A stretch of DNA of 64,000 nt, taken from Pseudomonas sp. A34-9. Lineage in GTDB: Bacteria > Pseudomonadota > Gammaproteobacteria > Pseudomonadales > Pseudomonadaceae. The stretch lies in the NCBI RefSeq assembly GCF_029543085.1, contig NZ_CP119967.1, positions 3,436,501-3,500,500 on the forward strand, read 5' to 3'. The notes below the pieces were generated by a model. That model searched no databases. It had not been told where the DNA came from and saw nothing but the letters and a program-made list of their open reading frames with translations. This document shows positions 51,866-59,947 of this stretch, piece by piece. The position numbers were made by a program, and so were the translations under genes. How positions within the stretch are numbered: position 1 is the stretch's first letter; each line of letters begins with the position of its first letter.

Positions 51866-51955
51866 GCCCCTCACCCTAGCCCTCTCCCGGAGGGAGAGGG
51901 AACTGACCGAGGTGATTGCGAGAGGTACGCCGACTTGAAATACCGAGCCGAACCC
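51866..51955. repeat. Dispersed ~100-bp repeat family, copy 3 (plus orientation)
   Basis: CCCTCACCCTAGCCCTCTCC, GGAGGGAGAGGGAACTGACC and GACTTGAAATACCGAGCCGA correspond block for block to the reverse complement of the copy at 28851-28938. Confidence 0.65.
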
Positions 51956-51978
51956 GGCTTTGAAAAGCCCACAAATCG

Positions 51979-52124
<146 letters not shown>

Positions 52125-52139
52125 GCAGACCGCATGCTC

Positions 52140-52560
52140 TTCCACCACTCAACAGGATGAGCGTTAGCTCGACTGCAGCTCTTGATCTTGCCGTGCCGGC
52201 CCCTTCGGCAGGCTGAGTGGAGGGATTGATCCGGGGGTGGGAGCGCAGCGACCGTTTGGCGCAGCCAAACACAGCGAGAGGAGGTGCAGCGAAGCAAACC
52301 GTAGGCGCTGCCCCCGGATCAATCCCGTAACGAAGGAACCCCGAGCCCCAGCGAGCGGGCCGAACGTCGGGGCCCAGCCTTTTGCTTACTTTTCGGCGTC
52401 TGGAAAAGTGAGTCGCTGTAAGAGCGAAACCGCCAGCCGCAGCACCCGAAGCAACGGATATTCCCCCAAAACCCCAAGAGCATGGTCGGCCCAAAGGCCG
52501 CCACGCCCAAAGCAACCAAACCAAATCACAGGGAAAAGACAAATCCCCGACAAATTTTCT
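52140..52560. repeat. P. fluorescens-type intergenic repeat element with nested palindromes
   Basis: The 16-bp perfect arms GGGATTGATCCGGGGG (52222-52237) and its complement (52311-52326) enclose a 7-bp GTTTGGC/GCCAAAC hairpin (52254-52270). GC-rich sequence with TTTTGCTTACTTTTCGGCGT and AGTGAGTCGCTGTAAGAGCG follows. No open frame has coding character. From memory such segments recur in the intergenic regions of this group; copy number needs a genome search. Confidence 0.6.
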
Positions 52561-52654
52561 ACATTTTTTCTTTCATGATTTGTCGTGCTGATACGTCTTG
52601 TTTAGAGAGAGCAAAAAAACCTTTCCCGATCAGGCTCTGAAAAGGAGTAATCGC

Positions 52655-53032
52655 ATGTACAACTCGCAACTACCAACGGACGGTAGCCAGGCCCCCAAAG
52701 GAGTTTCCATGAGCCCCCACGCGAGCGATTTCGGGCAGCGCGTCGAGCGTCACGGCAACGAACGCATCCGTTTGCTGCTGAAAAGTTTCGGGCTGCGCAC
52801 CAGCCTGATTCGTCTGAAAGTCATTGATGCCCTACTGGTCGCAGCACAAAGCGAGCGGCGTCTGGGCGTGCGCGGCGTCCACAGTCAATTGCTGGACCTG
52901 GATATTCCGCTGTCCTTCCTCAGTGTGCGCGAAGTGCTGAAGCGTCTGTGCGCCGAAGGGGTGATCACCTTCAATGAAGACAAGAGCTACAGCCTGCATC
53001 CACAGGCTGCGGCCGTCCTCAACAACGATTGA
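52655..53032 (+). CDS. Fur-fold winged-helix regulator (PA2384-like)
   Basis: The 125-residue protein is dominated by a winged-helix region (ERIRLLLKSFGLRTSLIRLK, VRGVHSQLLDLDIPLSFLSV, REVLKRLCAEGVITFNEDKS) resembling the DNA-binding half of Fur/Zur. It lacks the Fur metal-binding dimerisation domain. Two start codons each have an AAGGAG site: ATG 52655 (7 bases after) and ATG 52709 (5 bases after, giving 107 residues). It is divergent from pvdQ, from which the repeats separate it. In P. aeruginosa PA2384, an iron-starvation regulator with similarity to Fur, adjoins pvdQ, so a role in iron-responsive control is likely. Confidence 0.75.
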   Translation: MYNSQLPTDGSQAPKGVSMSPHASDFGQRVERHGNERIRLLLKSFGLRTSLIRLKVIDALLVAAQSERRLGVRGVHSQLLDLDIPLSFLSVREVLKRLCAEGVITFNEDKSYSLHPQAAAVLNND

Positions 53033-53050
53033 AGCGTGCGGCAAACGCCG

Positions 53051-53239
53051 TCAAGGCTTGACCTTGCGGCGCATGACGCCGTTGATCACCACCACAATCA
53101 CCGCCACACCGATGGCGACGAACTGGAAGGTCTTCTCCGAAATCATTCCGGCATTTTGCAGCCAGGACAGGCCAAGCATGATGGCCAGGACCGACACGGC
53201 GATCAGAATCGAATAAATCAAGCGTTGCTTGTGGGTCAT
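53051..53239 (-). CDS. Small inner-membrane protein, two helices
   Basis: This 62-residue protein has two membrane helices (LIYSILIAVSVLAIMLGLSW and FVAIGVAVIVVVINGVMRR) joined by a short polar loop, plus a positively charged C-terminus. AGGAAG lies about 6 bases upstream of the ATG. It is convergent with the Fur-fold gene (18 bp between stops). No function is known. Small two-helix proteins of this kind are common and often stress-linked, which I cannot show here. Confidence 0.7.
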   Translation of the reverse strand: MTHKQRLIYSILIAVSVLAIMLGLSWLQNAGMISEKTFQFVAIGVAVIVVVINGVMRRKVKP

Positions 53240-53398
53240 TACGGCTTCCTGAAACGTTGAAAATGTATCCGGTTTGTATCCGTTTGCATGCCATGCACAT
53301 ACCGTTCTACGGGGATGCGCCGCGGCAATCGGGGTCTCATGTTACAGCCGATGAAGAGTTTTGGCTTCATGACGGCGTAACCATGAGGAATTTTCAAA

Positions 53399-53539
53399 AT
53401 GCTGCGTCGAATCACCTGGCTGATTCCCGTTCTTGCCCTGCTGACCCTGAGTGGCTGCATCATCTTCCCCCACGGCGGCTGGCATGGCGATCACCACCGT
53501 TATTACCAGGGTGGCCCTGGTTATTACCAACATCGCTAG
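53399..53539 (+). CDS. 46-residue lipoprotein with His/Tyr/Gly-rich tail
   Basis: This short gene starts ATG CTG CGT CGA, with GAGGAATTTTCAAA before it. It encodes a signal peptide (RRITWLIPVLALLTLSGC, lipobox TLSGC with Cys20) and a 26-residue mature part with HGGWHGDHHRYYQGGPGYYQ. The His-rich tail could bind a metal ion. A terminator follows about 78 bp after the stop. I do not know its function. It is short enough to be missed by ordinary gene finding. Confidence 0.68.
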   Translation: MLRRITWLIPVLALLTLSGCIIFPHGGWHGDHHRYYQGGPGYYQHR

Positions 53540-53616
53540 AACAGGATTGTTCGCCCTGCCCGCTTGCCCATGAACAGATTGAGGCAGGAAATCAACAAGC
53601 CCGATCAACTTCAAAC

Positions 53617-53650
53617 AAAGCCCGCCCTGTTGCGGGCTTTTCTGTTTTTT
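53617..53650 (+). terminator. Rho-independent terminator
   Basis: AAAGCCCGC and GCGGGCTTT arms around CCTGTT are followed by T-rich TTCTGTTTTTT. Confidence 0.85.
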
Positions 53651-53815
53651 GCCGACGACTTCTGCCGCGCATTTGAAATTCGCCTGCTACGCAAAGCGGA
53701 CTGACTAAACAAGTTGCAAGCATTTGAAATCTAATGTCGCAGCAAAAGAATAGGTCGCATCAGCCTCTGCAACTAGTCTCTGGCAACTTTCTTCTACTCT
53801 CTAAATGGGACGTTT

Positions 53816-55063
53816 ATGCAGAGAACACTTATAAGAATCGGGCCGCGACAAGTACTCGGGTTTTGTTTGGCACTCAGCGCTTTTGAACTTCTGACGTATA
53901 TGGCAAGTGACTTGATCATGCCAGCCATGTTGGCCGTGACAACAGAACTTCAGGCCGATGTACGACATGTTCCCAACGCGTTCAATCTGTATCTGATTGG
54001 CGGAGTCTGTCTGCAATGGCTGATTGGGCCGCTGTCCGATCAATGGGGCCGGCGGCGGGTACTGTTGGTCGGCTGCGCATTGTTTGCGGTGGCCTGCGCA
54101 AGTGCATTTGCCACCCAGAGCATTGAAACCTTCAATCTGCTGCGACTGCTGCAAGGCATGGGCCTGGGTTTCGTGGTCGCGGTCAGTTATCCCGCCCTTC
54201 AGGAAGTATTCTGCGAGGCCGATGCGGTGCGCTTGATGGCGCTGCTCGGCAATATCGCCCTGCTTTCACCGCTGATGGGGCCGCTACTGGGCATTGTCTT
54301 GTTGAAATGGCTGTCTTGGCGCGAACTGTTTCTGGGCCTCGGTTTCGCCGCAGCAATGGTCTGGCTGGGGCTTTGCGTCTGCATGCCGGAAACGGTCGGG
54401 GTCACTCGCCGCGATGGGCAAGTACAGGCCGCCGTACGGTTTTCCTGGCGCCAGACCGGTCAACGCTACCGAGCCCTCTTGAGTAATCGTCGCTTCCTCG
54501 CTGCCAGTCTCGCACTGGGGTTCATGAGCCTGCCGCTGATTGCCTGGATCGGCCTGGCACCGTTGCTGTTGATCCAGTTGCTCGGGCTGACGCCGCTGGA
54601 ATATGCCTTGTGGCAGATTCCGGTTTTTTCCGCCGTTATCACCGGCAATCTGATCCTCGACCGCTTGCTGGTTATGCATTCTTTGTCGCGGTTGATCCGA
54701 TTGGCGCTCTGGCCTTTTTGTCTGGGCCTTGGGGCGTTGATTGCCTGTGCGCTGGCCGGTGCTGGACTGGGCGCAGTGGTTGCCAGTCTGGCGCTGTACG
54801 CGGTCGGACTGGGCATGAGCAACGCTGCGCTGTATCGGCTGGCGCTGTTTGCTAGCGACGACAGCAAGGGGTTGGTCTCGGCGCTGGCCGGCATGATTTC
54901 GATTGCTGTGATGGGGCTCGGCGGCTCACTGATTGCCGCCATCGGCGGTGGCGCCCGCCTCGAACTCTTCGCACTCTGCGCTGCCTTCAGCGGCCTGATG
55001 TGCCTGCCCCTGTTGCACGGTTTGTTGCAACGCAGACCTCCCGACTGTGCCTCTGCTCAATAA
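53816..55063 (+). CDS. MdfA/Cmr-like MFS drug:H+ antiporter
   Basis: This 415-residue, 12-helix major facilitator is of the DHA1 group. Helix 1 carries AFELLTYMASDLIMPAMLAV with Glu24 and Asp32, matching the proton- and drug-coupling acidic pair of MdfA. The GPLSDQWGRRRVLLV loop is the MFS A-motif. It exports lipophilic or cationic compounds. It is the first gene of a plus-strand cluster (11 bp before the LuxE-like gene) and is likely the product exporter or self-resistance pump for the downstream aldehyde/amide-forming genes. No ribosome binding site of note precedes the ATG at 53816. Confidence 0.85.
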   Translation: MQRTLIRIGPRQVLGFCLALSAFELLTYMASDLIMPAMLAVTTELQADVRHVPNAFNLYLIGGVCLQWLIGPLSDQWGRRRVLLVGCALFAVACASAFATQSIETFNLLRLLQGMGLGFVVAVSYPALQEVFCEADAVRLMALLGNIALLSPLMGPLLGIVLLKWLSWRELFLGLGFAAAMVWLGLCVCMPETVGVTRRDGQVQAAVRFSWRQTGQRYRALLSNRRFLAASLALGFMSLPLIAWIGLAPLLLIQLLGLTPLEYALWQIPVFSAVITGNLILDRLLVMHSLSRLIRLALWPFCLGLGALIACALAGAGLGAVVASLALYAVGLGMSNAALYRLALFASDDSKGLVSALAGMISIAVMGLGGSLIAAIGGGARLELFALCAAFSGLMCLPLLHGLLQRRPPDCASAQ

Positions 55064-55074
55064 AGGAATATTGA

Positions 55075-56205
55075 ATGAATCACTTCCCCGCCAGCGATGC
55101 GCTTTGCGCATTGCCACACCCCTATTGCCCGGATTCCGTGCCAGCCGGCCTGCTCGATCAGGCCATGACCGAGATCAGTCGTTTTCATTGCCAGCACACT
55201 CCCGGCTACGAACATTGGCTGAACGCCAACGGCCTCGATGTGCAGGATCTGGACAGCCTCGATGACTGGTCCCGGTTACCGCCGATTCTGGCCAATTTTT
55301 TCAAGCAGCAACTGTTGCTCAGCTCCACCGGGGAAAATGCCCTGGAACTGACATCGTCCGGCACCAGCGGGCAAAAAAGCCGCATGCGCTATGACTCGCG
55401 CAGTCTGTCGGCCGCGCAGTTCATGGTCGAGCGAATCTTTAGTCATTACGGTTGGCATTGCGCGGATACGCCGTGCAACTACCTGCTACTGAGCTACGAA
55501 CCGCAGGGAGCGATCACACTGGGGACGTCCTACACCGATCAATTCCTCTGCCGCTTTGCGCCCGTCAATCGCGTTGTCTACGCCTTGCGCTGCAACGGCG
55601 ATGGCCACCAGTTCGACGTGTTCGGGGTCATCGCGGCCCTGCAAGCGTTCGCTGAAGAAGGCCTGCCCGTGCGCATTTTCGGCTTCCCGGCGTTTCTTTG
55701 GCAGACCTTGCAGCAGATGCAGGCCACCGGCGTGCCTGCACTGAAACTGCCGAGTGATTCACTGGTGTTTTTCGGCGGTGGCTGGAAAACCCTCGCCAGC
55801 GAGGAAATTCCAAAACAACAACTGTATGGGCGCATCGCCCGGCAACTGGGCATTGAAGTGTCGCGGTGCCGCGACGGTTACGGCGCGGTCGAGCACGCGG
55901 TGCCCTACATCGAATGTGCCCGGCATCATTTTCATGTCCCCGTTTACGCAAGGGCTTACGTGCGCAATCCGCAGGACTTTGCCATCCAGCCTTACGGTCA
56001 GCAAGGCTTGTTGGGATTCGTCTCGCCCTACATCTCGTCCAGCCCGGCGCACGCGGTGGTGATGAGCGATCTGGCGACGCTGCATCCCGGGTCGAGTTGT
56101 GATTGCGGCCTCGCCAGTGACTGGTTCGAACTGCACGGTCGCGCGGGCACTACGGCCGGTAGAAGCTGTGCGATGGCCGCGTCCGAATTGCTGGGGGGGC
56201 ACTGA
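55075..56205 (+). CDS. LuxE-like acyl-protein synthetase
   Basis: The 376-residue adenylate-forming enzyme of the LuxE family has an ATP-binding loop TSSGTSGQKSRMRYD (93-107) and a conserved FRYDGYGAVEHAVPYIEC-like block. The C-terminal tail GRSCAMAASELL has Cys365 at the position of the acyl-accepting cysteine of LuxE. LuxE activates a fatty acid with ATP and passes it, as a thioester on its own cysteine, to LuxC. It starts 11 bp after the exporter gene and its stop is 1 bp before the LuxC-like gene start, so the genes are tightly coupled. No LuxAB luciferase or LuxD thioesterase is present. The acyl substrate is unknown. Confidence 0.82.
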   Translation: MNHFPASDALCALPHPYCPDSVPAGLLDQAMTEISRFHCQHTPGYEHWLNANGLDVQDLDSLDDWSRLPPILANFFKQQLLLSSTGENALELTSSGTSGQKSRMRYDSRSLSAAQFMVERIFSHYGWHCADTPCNYLLLSYEPQGAITLGTSYTDQFLCRFAPVNRVVYALRCNGDGHQFDVFGVIAALQAFAEEGLPVRIFGFPAFLWQTLQQMQATGVPALKLPSDSLVFFGGGWKTLASEEIPKQQLYGRIARQLGIEVSRCRDGYGAVEHAVPYIECARHHFHVPVYARAYVRNPQDFAIQPYGQQGLLGFVSPYISSSPAHAVVMSDLATLHPGSSCDCGLASDWFELHGRAGTTAGRSCAMAASELLGGH

Positions 56206-56206
56206 A

Positions 56207-58603
56207 ATGTACCTGATCAACGGAGAACTGCACGCAGACGTCGATCTCGACAACGCACTGGCGCTGCTGCATCAAGCCTTGCCGCAACACCTGAATACGC
56301 CGCTAGACAGCGCTACCGTACTGACTGCCGCCGCACATTTTGCCCAGCAATTGCACAGCGCCGAGCTGCCGCTGGACGATGAGCAACGCCAGGCTCTGAT
56401 CGACTTCTGTCAGCCTCACGCCTTGCAACGCAAGCTTGCGCGCGAACTCGGCGATCAGGCTGAATCGCTGCGACGTATCGATTATCAGCAATCGCGCTTT
56501 GAGCGCTGGAGTCCGCTGGGCCTGGTGCTCCACGTCACGCCGGCCAACTCACCGCTGCTGGCGTGCTGCGCGATGATTGAAAGTCTCTTGGCCGGCAACA
56601 TCAACTGGCTCCGGCCCAGCAGCAGTGACCCAGGCCTGACGGCGCGCCTGCTGCACACCCTGGTGCAAGGCGACCCCAGCGGCAAGTTGCGCCATTACGT
56701 CGCGGTGTTACCAGTGGCGACAGCGCAGATCGGCCGTTTGTGCAAAATGGCCAACGGCGTTTCGGCGTGGGGTGGCGAAGCGGCGCTGCACGCGATCCGC
56801 CAACAGTTGCCGCCCGGATGTCGCTGGATCGACTGGGGGCACCGCATCAGTTTTGCCTACCTGACGCCGCAAGCGGCCTCGGCAAAGGCACTCGACGCGC
56901 TGGTCGATGAGGTCTGCCGACTGGATCAGCAAGCCTGCTCCAGCCCGCAATGGTTGTTGGTCGACAGCGACGATCCCGCCGTTTTACAAGCAATCGGCAG
57001 CGAATTGGCCAAGGCGTTCGAGCGCCGCGCCGGGCAATGGCCGGCACTGATCCCGACGGCTCAGGAGGCCAGCGAAATCACTGCCCGCACCCTGATGACG
57101 CGTCTGAGCAAGAGTTTTTCCGAGGTGACGGCGCAGGTCTGGAGCGCACCGGGATGGCGGGTGATCTGGAGCCATGATCAGTCGCTTGCGCCCTCGCCGC
57201 TGTTTCGCACGGTATTGCTCAAACCTCTGCCGCGTGCGCGACTTACACAAAACCTGCTGCCCTGGCGCAACGTTTTACAGAGCTGTGCACTGATGTGCAG
57301 CGAAGCGCAGATCGGTGCATTGTCGCGAACATTGATTGCCGCCGGCGTCAGCCGAATTGCGCCCATTGAGGCAATCCATGATGGCTACGAGGGCGAACCT
57401 CACGACGGCGTCTATGCGCTGCAACGTCTGAGCCGGCGGGTGTCGGTCAGCGTCGCCCCGACGCAGTTGCCTACCCACGTGAGCCTCGACCAGCCACCTT
57501 GCAAGCCGACGCTGGCGGGCCTGGCGATTACCGACAAAGAAGCGTTTATCGCGCGACCGACGACAGCCGCGGCGCAATTGTTTTTCCGCTCTGGCGGCAG
57601 CAGCGGCACACCGGCGCTGGCGGGATACAGCTACGACGATTTTCAACGGCAAATGCGCGCGACGGCCGACGGCTTGTTTGCGGCGGGTCTCGATCCGAGC
57701 CGCGACAAAGTGATGAACCTGTTCTTCAGTGGCGGTTTGTACGGCGGCTTCTTCAGTTTTGCCAAAGTCCTGGAAACGCTGGGTGCCAGCCACCTGCCAA
57801 TGGGTGCTCCCGCCGACGATGACTACCGCGATATCGCACAAGTCATCATCGAGCAACAGGTCACCGTACTGATCGGCATGCCCAGCACCCTGCATCGCTT
57901 GTTCCTCAACGAACAGCAACGTCTGAGCCGTTATGGCGCCGTCAAAAAAGTCTTTCTCGGCGGTGAACACATCAGTGATCAGTGCCGCGAACTGTTGCAG
58001 CGCTGTGGCGTTGCCAGCATCCGCTCGGCGGTGTACGGCAGTGTCGATGCCGGCCCCTTCGGGCATGCCTGCGCCGCGACCGGCGACGGTGTGTTTCATC
58101 TGATGGACGCGATCCAGCATCTGGAAATCGTTGCGCTGGAGGAGGACGTGCCTGTCGTTGGCAATGAAGTCGGCCGTTTACTGTTCACCTCCACAGCCCG
58201 CGAAGGTCAGCAGGTACAGCGTTATGACGTCGGCGACACGGGGCGCTGGGTGCCCGGCGATTGCGCGTGCGGGCTGAGTTCCCCGCGTTTCGAGCTGCTG
58301 CAACGGCACGGCAGACTGCTGCGTATCGGCACCGATTTCATCTGCCTGAACGAACTCGCCAAGCACCTGCAAGCACCGTTTCAGTTGCACCTCGATCACG
58401 CCCCTGACGGCCTCGAACGCCTGCAGATTCGCAGCCCCGCTGCCCCCGCAGACATTCTCCGCCGACTGCAAGGCTACGCAACGCTGGCGACCCTCGTGCG
58501 AACCGGGCTGCTCACCGTGCAAGCGCATACCTGCGAGCCGCAACAGTTCGACAGAAACAGGCATAGCGGAAAGATACCGGCAGTGGTCGACGCTCGCCGC
58601 TAA
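56207..58603 (+). CDS. LuxC acyl reductase fused to a PaaK-like adenylation domain
   Basis: The 798-residue protein has two parts. Residues 1 to about 430 match LuxC (fatty-acyl reductase, aldehyde-dehydrogenase-like): SPLGLVLHVTPANSPLLACC, NINWLRPSSSDP, the catalytic DQQACSSPQW with Cys244, and the C-terminal GVSRIAPIEAIHDGYE block. Residues about 440-798 match phenylacetate-CoA ligase-type adenylating enzymes with the phosphate loop SGGSSGTP at 462-469, VFLGGEHIS, and SAVYGSVDAGPFG. A single chain could thus adenylate one acid and reduce an acyl group to an aldehyde. GGGGGGC precedes the ATG. I know of no characterised fusion of exactly this kind. Confidence 0.8.
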   Translation: MYLINGELHADVDLDNALALLHQALPQHLNTPLDSATVLTAAAHFAQQLHSAELPLDDEQRQALIDFCQPHALQRKLARELGDQAESLRRIDYQQSRFERWSPLGLVLHVTPANSPLLACCAMIESLLAGNINWLRPSSSDPGLTARLLHTLVQGDPSGKLRHYVAVLPVATAQIGRLCKMANGVSAWGGEAALHAIRQQLPPGCRWIDWGHRISFAYLTPQAASAKALDALVDEVCRLDQQACSSPQWLLVDSDDPAVLQAIGSELAKAFERRAGQWPALIPTAQEASEITARTLMTRLSKSFSEVTAQVWSAPGWRVIWSHDQSLAPSPLFRTVLLKPLPRARLTQNLLPWRNVLQSCALMCSEAQIGALSRTLIAAGVSRIAPIEAIHDGYEGEPHDGVYALQRLSRRVSVSVAPTQLPTHVSLDQPPCKPTLAGLAITDKEAFIARPTTAAAQLFFRSGGSSGTPALAGYSYDDFQRQMRATADGLFAAGLDPSRDKVMNLFFSGGLYGGFFSFAKVLETLGASHLPMGAPADDDYRDIAQVIIEQQVTVLIGMPSTLHRLFLNEQQRLSRYGAVKKVFLGGEHISDQCRELLQRCGVASIRSAVYGSVDAGPFGHACAATGDGVFHLMDAIQHLEIVALEEDVPVVGNEVGRLLFTSTAREGQQVQRYDVGDTGRWVPGDCACGLSSPRFELLQRHGRLLRIGTDFICLNELAKHLQAPFQLHLDHAPDGLERLQIRSPAAPADILRRLQGYATLATLVRTGLLTVQAHTCEPQQFDRNRHSGKIPAVVDARR

Positions 58604-58645
58604 AAGGCCAACATCGTCCATTACCAAAACAATTAAAGAGACACC

Positions 58646-59947
58646 ATGAACACAACACTTGAACTGAACCAGTTACTCGCCTTCGCCCGCGAACACTCAA
58701 CGTATTACGCCAGACATTGGCAAGACTTCGCGCCGCAGATCAGCACACTGGATGAACTTCCGCCCATTGATCCGCAACAATACTGGGCCAGCAGCGATAA
58801 CTTCGAGCAATGGCCAGTACTGACTTCAACAGTCGAACGCGCACTGGTGTTCAAGACCGGTGGTACAACCAGCGCGGGTAAACTTTCGGTATTCACCCGT
58901 GAGGAATGGCAGACACTTGTGCGCGACTTCGGTCGCCATCTGGCGAGCCAACTCAATCCGGGAGACCGGGTTGCCAATCTGTTTTTTGTCGGCGATCTGT
59001 ATGCCAGTTTCATCTTTATTCACGACGCCTTGGCACACGAAACGTCGGGTATTACCGAATACCCCTTCACCGGCGACGTCGACTTTACGGTGCTGGCTGA
59101 CTCCATCCGCCAGCACCGGATCAATGTGCTGGCCGGCGTGCCTGCGCAATTGCTGACGTTCGCCAGCGTGCTGGAGCGCCGGGGGCAAACCCTGGCCGAG
59201 GTCGACAGCGTGCTTTACGGCGGCGAAAGCCTGTTCGCCGGGCAATTGCAGATGTTGCGCCGAGTGTTCCCCGGCGCACGGATCGCTTCCATCGGCTACG
59301 CCAGTGTCGACGCGGGGCTCATCGGCGCCACAAGCCGCGATTGTGCCTTGGGCGAACACCGCATGCTCGCCAGCCACAGCGTGCTGGAAATTATCGATGA
59401 GCACACCGGTGAAGTGATTGAAGAATGCGATCGCACCGGGCGTCTGCTGATCACCAACCTCACCCGCCGGCTGATGCCATTGATCCGTTATCCCGTGGGT
59501 GACCTCGCCTGCTGGCGAGAACCGGCCACGGCGCCCATGCGCAAGTTTGCCTTGATGGGTCGCAGCATGGGCAGTCAGCGCGTACGGGTCAGCAGCCTGA
59601 CCCTGCTGATCGAAGACATCCACACAATCATTCAGCGCAACACCGTCAGCGACGACTGGCAACTGGTCATCAGCCAATCGGCAAACATCGATATCTTGTG
59701 CCTGAAATGGGTGCCCGAGGCGTTGAAACCCGAGACGACGCAGATCAGCACAGCCTTGCAAAACGGCTTGATCGAGCATTATCCGCTGATCGCGCAACTC
59801 TGCGCTGATGGCCAACTTGAGCTGCAGGTCGCCCATTGCACAGCCGATGAACTTGCTCGCCATCCGCGCTCCGGCAAACGCCAACGCGTCGTCGATCGTC
59901 GCGACTACGGCACCCCACGTCCGGAGCAACGCCCATGGACAACGTGA
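58646..59947 (+). CDS. PaaK-like AMP-binding enzyme (phenylacetate-CoA ligase family)
   Basis: This 433-residue adenylate-forming protein has the phosphate loop KTGGTTSAGKLSVFTREEW (about 70-88), the IGYASVDAGLIGA block and the TGRLLITNLTRRLMPLIRYP / VGDLACW region of the PaaK family. It activates a carboxylic acid, possibly aromatic, as an acyl-AMP or acyl-CoA. It follows the LuxC-PaaK fusion by 42 bp and overlaps the GNAT gene by 13 bp. The partner adenylation domain in the fusion is distinct in sequence, so the cluster may activate two different acids. Confidence 0.82.
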   Translation: MNTTLELNQLLAFAREHSTYYARHWQDFAPQISTLDELPPIDPQQYWASSDNFEQWPVLTSTVERALVFKTGGTTSAGKLSVFTREEWQTLVRDFGRHLASQLNPGDRVANLFFVGDLYASFIFIHDALAHETSGITEYPFTGDVDFTVLADSIRQHRINVLAGVPAQLLTFASVLERRGQTLAEVDSVLYGGESLFAGQLQMLRRVFPGARIASIGYASVDAGLIGATSRDCALGEHRMLASHSVLEIIDEHTGEVIEECDRTGRLLITNLTRRLMPLIRYPVGDLACWREPATAPMRKFALMGRSMGSQRVRVSSLTLLIEDIHTIIQRNTVSDDWQLVISQSANIDILCLKWVPEALKPETTQISTALQNGLIEHYPLIAQLCADGQLELQVAHCTADELARHPRSGKRQRVVDRRDYGTPRPEQRPWTT

